Assembly (NCBI GenBank): GCA_033032175.1
Contig: CM065329.1
Coordinates: forward strand, 10,980,985-11,044,984
Length of the DNA: 64,000 nt
DNA from: Saturnia japonica
Lineage: Eukaryota; Arthropoda; Insecta; Lepidoptera; Saturniidae
Direction of reading: 5' to 3'
A program made the position numbers and the translations under genes. Below are positions 44,167 through 52,537 of this stretch, one piece after another. Position 1 is the first letter of the stretch. Each line of letters starts with the position of its first letter. Under the pieces are notes generated by a model. The model saw nothing but the letters and a program-made list of their open reading frames with translations, did no database searches and was not told the DNA's origin.

Positions 44167-45336
44167 CAATCAATAATATATACAAATAATAAAATCATTT
44201 CGTCAGCTCAGTTGGAAGGTGCGCGTAATTTAAATAATATTTCGGATGAAACGGTACCTAAACTTATTGACAACGTTATTTTACCGACGGTGGTTATTGA
44301 TGTGAAAAAACAAAGTAACAGTTTCATTAAAGCGCGCGCTCTACTAGATCTCGGAGCACAAGTGACCATCGTACGAAATGATTTGGTTTCTCGGTTAGGT
44401 TTGCATCGACATTATATGACTGTACCTTTAATAGGTATCGGCGGGCAACAGACTCATAATAGTCAATCAGTTGTTACAATATATTTTAAACCTACAAGTT
44501 CCAATAACTTGTTATCGGTCACGGCGGTGGTTTTAAAGAAACCTACTACTTATTTAGCGGAGAGATTAAATTTAAATTGTGATAGCAACAATATACATTT
44601 GGCGGATAAGGCATGTTCTCGATTACAAGAGATAGATATAATTTTCGGTTGCGATATTTTGGGTAAAATTTTAAATGGCGATAAAATCAATTTAGGGAAA
44701 CACGGTCCTTATGCCTTAGGTACTATTTTTGATTTTGCGATTTTCGGCCCGGTACAATCGGATAATAAAACGGATTATTTTATAGGAAATACGTTATTGG
44801 AAACGGTAGAAAAATTTTGGCGTACTGAGGAACCACCTCAGACTAAAATTAGGGATCCTATAGACTTGGAGTGTGAACGTCTATTCTTAACTACGACGTC
44901 ACGCGGCTTAGACGGTAAATATACAGTTCGTCTTCCACTCCTTCCGGAGTGTGATAGGAAATTATTGGGAGATTCTCGGAATAAAGCTTTAAACCAGTTC
45001 TACTCATTAGAACGTAGAATGGCACGGAACCCGCAATTTCGCGAGAAATATGTTGGGTTTATGAACGAATATTTGGAACTCGGTCATATGCAAGTTTCGT
45101 CATTTGATTTTAGTTCGGGACTCGAACATTATTTTATAGGACATCATGGTGTATTTAAAAAATGCGGAGATACATCTAAAATTCGCGTAGTATTTAATGG
45201 TAGTGAGAAAACTAGCTCGGGGGTTTCGTTGAACGACTGCTTATATTGTGGCGAACGACTCCAAAATGACGGACATCATTTTGAATTTTCGGTGGCCTCG
45301 TATAGTATTTACGACGGACATCAAAATGATGTTTAG
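44167..45336 (+). CDS. Element B protease and first part of reverse transcriptase
   Basis: In frame with gag after the TAG; no ATG is needed if the stop is read through. It has ALLDLGAQ, the protease site position, where D-S/T-G is expected but D-L-G is found. The region up to KIRVVFNGSEK and SLNDCL is the RT fingers. The frame then leaves the RT near 45275 and runs about 60 nt in a false frame to the stop at 45334-45336. Confidence 0.9.
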   Translation, partial: QSIIYTNNKIISSAQLEGARNLNNISDETVPKLIDNVILPTVVIDVKKQSNSFIKARALLDLGAQVTIVRNDLVSRLGLHRHYMTVPLIGIGGQQTHNSQSVVTIYFKPTSSNNLLSVTAVVLKKPTTYLAERLNLNCDSNNIHLADKACSRLQEIDIIFGCDILGKILNGDKINLGKHGPYALGTIFDFAIFGPVQSDNKTDYFIGNTLLETVEKFWRTEEPPQTKIRDPIDLECERLFLTTTSRGLDGKYTVRLPLLPECDRKLLGDSRNKALNQFYSLERRMARNPQFREKYVGFMNEYLELGHMQVSSFDFSSGLEHYFIGHHGVFKKCGDTSKIRVVFNGSEKTSSGVSLNDCLYCGERLQNDGHHFEFSVASYSIYDGHQNDV

Positions 45337-48202
45337 ACAAACTTGGATTCATCCTGAAGATCGTCGATATCAATTAATTTTCTGGCGGTCATCCCCATCG
45401 GAACCACTGTTGGTGTATGAACTTTGCACTAATACTTACGGTTTGAAATGCAGTCCATATATTTCCATACGATGTTTACATCAAATCGCTTATGACGAAT
45501 CCCGAACGGTCAACTCGACAACAAACAATACCTCGGGCTGTAGTCTGTCAGTTCCGGTTCAGCTCGAGGAGATGTCTCGCGTGTCACGTCTTCTCATTAA
45601 AAATAGTTACGTAGACGATTTAAACGGCGGTGAAGATACTTTGGAAGATGCTTTAGAGCTACGCGATGAACTTATCCAAGTAATGCATTCGGCGGGTTAT
45701 GAGTTGAGAAAGTGGTCTAGCAATGTGCCACAATTATTAGATGGTCTACCTACCGACCATTTGGAGACCCCGCGGTACTTTGACGGTTTTGACAGTAATG
45801 GTCTTATTAAAGTTTTAGGCATCCAGTGGGATCCAGTTTCGGATAGTTTTACGTACACGGTTAATTTACCATCGGACAGCACGGTTACTCGACGTAAGAT
45901 TCTATCTTTAGTAGCTCGGCTATACGACCCGCTAGGTTGGATTAGCCCTGTTATTTTTTCATTAAAACGTATCCTTCAGTCGTTACTAGGCAGCAGCCTT
46001 GAAAACAATAACGGTTCGCGGAAGGTAGATTGGGATTCTCCAGCCCCTGCTGATATAGTTCAGCGGTGGCAAGATATTATAGAGGACTTGCCAAGAATAC
46101 AAGAGATCTTCCTGCCTCGTTGTTTAAAGCAAAGCTATGATGCTCGATATAGCCTCCACGGTTTCTCGGATGGCAGTTCTGTAGGTTATTCGGCGGCGGT
46201 ATATATCCGCGCAGAAGCTTCGGACGGTACAGGCGCGATTCAGTTATTAATGGCAAAGTCTAGAGTAGCACCTCTAAAAACTAGACTCACTATTCCCAAG
46301 TTGGAATTAAACGGGGCAAAATTGCTTACGGGTGTTCTGAACCATATTGTGTCATGTACAGAAAATAGCATTCGGTTTGAAGACATTACAGCCTGGTGTG
46401 ACAGCACAATTGTGCTTGCGTGGTTACGGACACCGCCGCACCAGCTTCAAGTTTTTGAAGGAAATCGAGTTTCGGAAATTAAGTCATCGAAAGCAAGTAT
46501 CACTTGGCGACATGTTCCCAGTGATATGAACTGTGCTGATGTCGCATCGCGCGGTTCCACGGCGGCGGCGTTATTGACACATGACCTGTGGTGGAACCCA
46601 CCATGGTTATGTCAACCTTCGCAGACTTGGCCTAAGAATTATTTGGAATTCCCTTCGGATTTACTACCTGGTTTGCGAGCAACGGCTAAATTTATTAACA
46701 TCGGACTTTTGAACCCAGATTTTAATCTCTTAGAACGTTTTAGTTCTTTCAATAAATTGGTTAATGTTACGGCATACCTGTTAAGATTTGTATATAATTG
46801 CAAAAATAAATTAGTTCGGAAGGTCGGAAACGTTTCGGTATCGGAGAGACGGATTGCTCTTATGTGTTTGGTTAGGCAAATACAAGAATCATTTTTTGGT
46901 GAAGATATTTCTAATATAAAATCCGGCAAAATTCTTAAAAATCATTTACAGCGGTTGAGTTTATTTATAGATAAGAATAATTTATTACGGGTCGGAGGAC
47001 GAATAAGACATTCGGAATTGTCTTACGATGCGAAGCATCCCATATTGTTACCAGGCCAAGGAAAATTCACAGAATTATTGGTTACATATTATCACCAAAC
47101 TTATTGCCACGTCGGTGCAAACACTTTAGCGGCTATATTGTCCAGAAATTACTGGATTATTTCGGCTCGGCGTATGACTAGACATATTACATTTAAGTGC
47201 ATTCAGTGCTATCGGACTCGGGCAAAACCTACGCAACCCTACATGGCAGATTTACCACCGGATCGTACAACAGGCGTGCGTGCATTTCTCGGAGTCGGCA
47301 CGGATTTTGCTGGCCCCTACTTTATAAAATCAAGTACCTTGCGGAACTTTAAAATACAAAAATGTTATTTATGTGTTTTTGTCTGTCTCGCGACTAAAGC
47401 GGTTCACTTAGAGGTAGTTGCAGATCTTTCGGTAGAGGCCTTTGTAGCAGCCTTCACTCGGTTTATTTCCAGAAGGGGGTTACCATCTTTGATTCGTTCG
47501 GATTGCGGAACAAATTTTACGGGTACTGACAAATATTTGAAAGAGTTGTACGTCTTTTTACGAAACAATCATTCTGATTTAGAACAGAAATTGACTAGGG
47601 ACAACATAACGTGGTTGTTCAACGCTCCTGCAAGCCCCAACTTCGGAGGTCTTTTTGAGTCCGCCGTTAAGTCGGCAAAGACTCATGCTAGGCGTGTTAT
47701 CGGTGAAACTAAGCTTACCTTTGAGGAACTTACAACTCTCTTCACTAAAATAGAGGCGATTTTGAATTCACGGCCGTTATGTCCCCTTAGTACAGATCCG
47801 CTGGATTTAGAAGTGTTGACACCGGGACACTTCTTGATTGGGCAACCGCTAGTTGCGCTCCCCGAATATCCTTATACGGAAGTTAAAATTACTCGGTTGT
47901 CTCGGTATCAACAGCTACAAAAGATGTCTCAACATTTTTGGTCACGTTGGCGAAACGAATACCTTCATACTCTTCAACAGCGATTTAAATGGACTTCGGT
48001 TACTGATCCACCTAAACTAGGCGATCTAGTGTTGATTAAAGATGAGAATTTAGCTCCTCTTCATTGGAGACGAGGTAGAGTTGTAAAATTATTACCCGGT
48101 AGAGACGGAATTGTTAGGGTAACGGAGGTAAAAACACAGGGCGGAGTTTTAATGAGACCCGTTTCAAAATTGTGTAGGTTGCCATCGGTAACTTTGGAAT
48201 AG
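45275..48202 (+). CDS. Element B rest of RT, RNase H and integrase (shifted frame)
   Basis: The open frame starts at 45248 and carries pol sequence from about 45275. It has ILNFRWPRIVFTTDIKMMF, YVDDLNGG, RNase H GFSDGSSVGYSAAVY, integrase CIQCYRTR, GTDFAGPYF, RSDCGTNF and NFGGLFES. The stop TAG is at 48200-48202. Compared with element A the junction with the upstream frame lacks about two residues, so a small out-of-frame deletion (about 5 nt) is likely. This copy cannot make full-length RT without a frameshift. Confidence 0.92.
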   Translation: MILNFRWPRIVFTTDIKMMFRQTWIHPEDRRYQLIFWRSSPSEPLLVYELCTNTYGLKCSPYISIRCLHQIAYDESRTVNSTTNNTSGCSLSVPVQLEEMSRVSRLLIKNSYVDDLNGGEDTLEDALELRDELIQVMHSAGYELRKWSSNVPQLLDGLPTDHLETPRYFDGFDSNGLIKVLGIQWDPVSDSFTYTVNLPSDSTVTRRKILSLVARLYDPLGWISPVIFSLKRILQSLLGSSLENNNGSRKVDWDSPAPADIVQRWQDIIEDLPRIQEIFLPRCLKQSYDARYSLHGFSDGSSVGYSAAVYIRAEASDGTGAIQLLMAKSRVAPLKTRLTIPKLELNGAKLLTGVLNHIVSCTENSIRFEDITAWCDSTIVLAWLRTPPHQLQVFEGNRVSEIKSSKASITWRHVPSDMNCADVASRGSTAAALLTHDLWWNPPWLCQPSQTWPKNYLEFPSDLLPGLRATAKFINIGLLNPDFNLLERFSSFNKLVNVTAYLLRFVYNCKNKLVRKVGNVSVSERRIALMCLVRQIQESFFGEDISNIKSGKILKNHLQRLSLFIDKNNLLRVGGRIRHSELSYDAKHPILLPGQGKFTELLVTYYHQTYCHVGANTLAAILSRNYWIISARRMTRHITFKCIQCYRTRAKPTQPYMADLPPDRTTGVRAFLGVGTDFAGPYFIKSSTLRNFKIQKCYLCVFVCLATKAVHLEVVADLSVEAFVAAFTRFISRRGLPSLIRSDCGTNFTGTDKYLKELYVFLRNNHSDLEQKLTRDNITWLFNAPASPNFGGLFESAVKSAKTHARRVIGETKLTFEELTTLFTKIEAILNSRPLCPLSTDPLDLEVLTPGHFLIGQPLVALPEYPYTEVKITRLSRYQQLQKMSQHFWSRWRNEYLHTLQQRFKWTSVTDPPKLGDLVLIKDENLAPLHWRRGRVVKLLPGRDGIVRVTEVKTQGGVLMRPVSKLCRLPSVTLE

Positions 48203-48220
48203 GTAAGCAAGGCGGACCTT

Positions 48221-48235
48221 GCTTAGGCGGCGGGA
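48221..48235 (+). promoter_or_regulatory. Element B polypurine tract
   Basis: GGCGGCGGGA directly precedes the 3' LTR, the expected place for the plus-strand primer. Confidence 0.7.
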
Positions 48236-48684
48236 TGTTCAGGCAACACTATTTTTTACCTGTGCTCCGGTTGTCTGTGTTTCGACGCTTGGGGGCGCGC
48301 ACGGTCTCTACACAAAAAAAAACGGTTTCTCGACGTCGGTCTGGTCGGAGTGTTCGGAGCCTTATCATCATTCCAAATTTATTAAGTACTGTGATTGCTT
48401 CATAAAAAAAACGCTTGTTCGTGGTGGAACAGTTTTGTGTGTACCTAAGCAGATATAATAACTCTGACAACGGCGGCCGCTACAGTGACCAGTGTGGATT
48501 TGCACCCGGTCAAGGACACCGCATCAACGGCGACCCCAGGTAAGTCGGCACGGTTCGGCCGGGCTCAGTGATTTTTGGTGGGCCTGAACAAATCCCGAAT
48601 TGATAGGATTTAGGAAGTCCCGGGACCGGCGAATCACAAAACTAGACGGCTTTAATTCGCCGTTCTAAGTATCCGGCCCCCACA
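48236..48684 (+). repeat. Element B 3' LTR
   Basis: Intact 449-bp LTR. AATAAAA-type words are absent near the end; a donor CCCAG/GTAAGT is at 48540. Confidence 0.95.
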
Positions 48685-48689
48685 CTATG

Positions 48690-49300
48690 TATGTATGTAT
48701 GTCTGTTTCTTTGTCACGCTCTGTAACGTAAACGGGTTGAAGAATTTTATCATACGAGGTTTCGTTAGATTCGTCTTAATTGTGGGAGTGACATAGGCTA
48801 TATTATATTTAAGTACGACGTTTAGGAGTAAAATAAACAAAAATTTAGTCGTATTTTTATTGTATTCTGGTTTTTGTTTCCTTTTTATTATTTTAGCGTA
48901 TTATAATAAAACTATATTATTAAACCAAGTGTAATAAACGACACAAGGTCGACGTCCGTCACGCTTGCTTATCCAAAACACACTAGCACGCTCGCGAACG
49001 CGTGGACACCGATGTTTGGCTTGCCTGTTTTATCCAAACATTTGTACATAAGTTTGTGTCAATTGGAAAACGTGTGGCTCCGGTATTATTGGTTATTGGC
49101 ACTCGCATTTGTTTAACGCGGTATGTATTAGGTCAGTTAGTTGCGTGTAGAGAAGGCAGGTGCGGCTCGAAGGCTTGCATATCTCCCTGTGGTCCACAGA
49201 GACGCCGCTCAGTTCGCCGATACCGGCGTCTGAAATGTTACATGTAAATTATGGTAAAGAACTTGATTGACTGTGTTCCGATTTATTATTTTTAATTTTT
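48690..49300. other. Repeat-derived stretch after element B
   Basis: 48690-48870 matches 51460-51510 plus 51840-51960 (CTTTGTCACGYTCTGTA, TTAGATTCGTCTTAATTGTG). 49002-49247 has an 81-codon ORF with no recognisable domain. Confidence 0.45.
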
Positions 49301-49305
49301 TATAA

Positions 49306-49522
49306 CCGCCTTATAGCCTAGTGGTTGTAAGCACGACTGCTATGGTCGAGGTCCTGGGTTTATCTATAAAGTTCTCAGTAGCAGCTCAGAGTTTGGCTTT
49401 GTGTCCGATTAATGGCAATAGGCTCGCCCCCTATTACATGGGATCTAAAAAAAATACACGACGAAACGTGGGTACATTGTACATCTCTGCCTAACCCTTC
49501 GTGGATACAGGCGTGATAGTCT
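49306..49522 (+). repeat. tRNA-like SINE, third copy
   Basis: GCCTTATAGCCTAGTGGTTG to ATACAGGCGTGATAG. The B-box region is partly lost. Confidence 0.7.
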
Positions 49523-49859
49523 GTTATAATAATAATATTTTTATTTATTTCAGATTTACATCCAATAATGTTAGTTAACTTAGCCTATGTTAGTAAAGAC
49601 AAAAACACATTTTACAAATATTTACACACACAAGCAAAATCAGTGATTTGCATAAGTACACACGCTTTTAATTAATTCAGTCCAATGGTGAAGGAACAAA
49701 CTATCCGGTCTATTCGATAATATCTTCAGGACACCATTAGAGCTACCACACAGTCGATTCATCATGGAGCATGCTGTGTTATGTAGGTATTATTTAGCGT
49801 AAGGCAAGAATTTTGGAGTGTTCAATAAAATTCCATCATGAAGGATCAAGAACGAATTT

Positions 49860-50075
49860 TTGACGAGAGCTTGAAGTGACAATTTATGGTTTTTATTCTG
49901 AATTAATTTACTTAGGTTTTTGAACCTATATTATGTAATATTGATGGCGTTTTGCGTGATATCGTTTGGTATTTGTGCATAAGTGAAGTGGATTATAAAT
50001 ATAAACTAAAGGCATGCATTTTGCGATCCCATAAAAATTCCCTAGAAAGTTCTAACAAGGGCCATCTTGTTGGGA
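49860..50075 (+). repeat. Dispersed repeat copy (partners 9203-9520, 11330-11625)
   Basis: CTTGAAGTGACAATTTATGG through AAAGTTCTAACAAGGGCC. Confidence 0.7.
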
Positions 50076-50794
50076 TACTGAAATGGTCATAACACGACAC
50101 TATATTCACTTAATAATGACAATAATGGTCTTCATTAAAGAGTACTGGTTGCCAAGTTAGGAACAAGCAGAAGGGCTCTGAACGTTTACTTGGCAAAATT
50201 AGTACAATTAAAAGATCCATGTCGAAACAAAAAGTATCTTTACATTTATCTGTCATCCCTTATGGTTTTCAGGGAACGAGGACAAAAGAGGCGTTCCATA
50301 TAAAATCGCTACACAATCCTGCGAGAGAGTGAGATAGAAATACACTATACACGGTTAATGCAAGTCTTGATTTTCACGACTATGATCGTCGTCGCATTAG
50401 CCTAGCTGTCTGACGACGAGACTTGTACGCACATCCTGCTTATTTAGGTTTTAAAAAAATCATATATAAAGAACATATGTACGTTTCCTAAAGGTTTGAC
50501 TACCTCGTATGAACTGCACACAAGGTTATTTCTAGGGTCACAGAGAAGAGCCGGAAAAGAACTCGATCTGGTTTATCTTTCTTTTAATATAACACAATAA
50601 TAATAACTTAACGGATGCAAAGAGAGGATGTCACTTCCAGACATCAATGTCATTTACATAATGATCCACCCTGTAAAACTGACTACGTGTATGCCCTAGA
50701 AAAATTATCTATTTACCTTCAGTTCTTTGCCTCTCATAAATCTTACATCTTTAAAATTCACCAATTATAACATGATTAAATATTTATATTATTA

Positions 50795-51063
50795 ACTAGC
50801 TGTTCCCGCGGCTTCGCTCACGTGGTCTACAGAATTCAGTCGATCGGGCACACGCGCGATCATAGAAACTTTCCATTTATTATATTTGTGTGATAACACT
50901 GGTTAAGCTATGACTTTTAACGGGATTAAAAGTACCCTATATGTTATTCCAGGTCATAGATTATCTGTGTGCTAAATTTCATTCAGATCTGTTCAGCGGT
51001 TTTTGCGTGATTTAGTAACAAACATCCAAACATACACACTTTCACATTTATTATATTAGTAGG
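50795..51063 (+). repeat. SINE-like repeat, CTAGCTGTTCCCGCGG head, TTATATTAGTA tail
   Basis: Middle part TAACACTGGTTAARCTATGA and GTACCCTATATGTTATTCC recur at 52140-52351. Confidence 0.75.
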
Positions 51064-51516
51064 ACATTATTTAGTATTATTATTGTTAGCTTTTAATTTG
51101 TATTTTCATGTTTATTAACTTTGTTATCATATTATATTTATTTAATATTAACGCTCGAAAATTGTTTCATGCTGTGCTCGGTTATAAGTGGAGTACCACA
51201 TAAATATTGAAATGCGTGCCAAATAAATAAATATAACTTAATAGAAGATTCACAAGCTCACCAGCTGAGTCGACGCTGACTATCCTCAACCAGAGGACGG
51301 ACATAAGCGTTCGGCAGGTTTCCACCAGGCTACGTACGGCGGGCTTCGAAGGAGAACTCGCCATCAGCCATCTATCTTGTAGCGACAGTACTAACGGACA
51401 GTCTGCGATTTAAGGATATTTGTAAGATTTTTACCTGACTATGAAAAAGGAGTGTTATGTTTTTAAAGTGTATATGTGTAAGTTTATTTCTTTGTCACGT
51501 TCTGTAGCCTAAACGG

Positions 51517-51840
51517 TGGTGGAAAAGCCAATCTGCGAGCAGGTCGTCCTGCAGAACTCCTACTTTCCCGGTAGGTATGATGTAGACACTGAACCACCGA
51601 GAAAGAATGATCAGAAATCCAGTTATCGAGCAATTCCTCGTCGTGTCCAGCTTCCCGGGTATTCCAGAACTTGCGTGATACGTGTTAGCGTGAAAGTTGT
51701 GAGATGCACGGTGGTTAAAAACAAAAGCGAAGCATGCGCGTAATCTACAGTCGAAGCTAACCAAAGCTAACTTTTTTTTGAAGCACGCGTCCGTTATCTC
51801 GCGGGTTACCAGACGCAAAAAAAGATTGAACCATTGACCA
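51517..51840. other. ORF-bearing block inside a repeat, function unknown
   Basis: The repeat seen intact at 48690-48870 is interrupted here by about 320 bp. The minus strand holds 137 open codons across the block and its right flank, including FLIILSRWFSVYIIPTGK and LQDDLLADWLFHH. A second minus frame is also open. It lies where the SERAC1-like 3' end would be expected, but I cannot align it with SERAC1. Confidence 0.35.
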
Positions 51841-52039
51841 ACCAACGGCTTGATGGATTTTAGCGTACGAGATGTCTTTAGATTCGTCTTAATTGTGGGC
51901 GTGACCATATGCCATATAATATTTAATTACGACATTTGGATATCAAATAAAAAGAAAACATAGAAGAATATATTTTTTAGTCAACTGTTTTTTTTTTTTT
52001 GTTTCAGTCGATTTTTTTCTTTGTTTCCTTTTTATTATT

Positions 52040-52351
52040 AACTAGCTGGTACCCGCGACTTCATCTGTGTATTATTAGATATACACAGACTGATCTACGA
52101 ACACGACAAACCAAAAAAATCGCCGTTTTTGCGTGATTGAGTAACGAACATAGAAACTTTATATTTATTATATTTGTATGATAACACTGGTTAAACTATG
52201 ACTTTTACCGGGATAAAAAGTACCCTATGTATTATTCCAGGTCATAGACTATCTGTGTGCCAAATTTCATTGAGGTCTGTTCAGCCTTTTTAGCGTGGTT
52301 GAGTAACAAACATCTAAACATCACTTTCACATTTATTATATTAGTAGGATT
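52040..52351 (+). repeat. SINE-like repeat, CTAGCTGGTACCCGCGACTT head
   Basis: Ends TTATATTAGTAGGAT, 40 bp from the donor of a SERAC1-like exon. Confidence 0.75.
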
Positions 52352-52390
52352 TTGCTTGTTTCTTGTATTTTTAAGCTGCTTTTGACACAC

Positions 52391-52537
52391 CTTTACTGAT
52401 CTCCAAAAGCTCAATGCTTCGTGCCGTGATTGGTGTTTTGATATCGGCCAACGGAGACCCTCTGTGTGGTACCGAGTAGAACATAAATCCAGCGCTGTAC
52501 CGCCAAAGACTTGCCCTCCTCTTCAAAGGCTCTATGT
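52391..52537 (-). CDS. SERAC1: SERAC1-like exon 5 of those seen
   Basis: Acceptor GTTATAG, donor GTGTGT. Encodes GFMFYSVPHRGSPLAD and ELLEISK. Ends in phase 1; no matching next exon found. Confidence 0.82.

Larger units (their letters stand above)
35782..48684 (+). mobile_element. BEL/Pao element B, outer element, split by element A
   Basis: LTRs run TGTTCAGG...CCCCCACA. The 3' LTR is 48236-48684 (449 bp). The 5' LTR is split into 35782-35889 and 41965-42310 by element A. A 5-bp target duplication CTATG flanks the whole at 35777-35781 and 48685-48689, inside a TATG microsatellite. Without A, B is about 6.8 kb. LTR halves differ at only two positions by hand count. Gag, protease, RT, RNase H and integrase are all present. 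No envelope gene. Confidence 0.95.

Noticed and set aside
51495..51908. 137-codon minus ORF as the SERAC1 C-terminus
   Set aside because: Position fits, but the residues do not align with the expected Asp/His region, and it overlaps a repeat.
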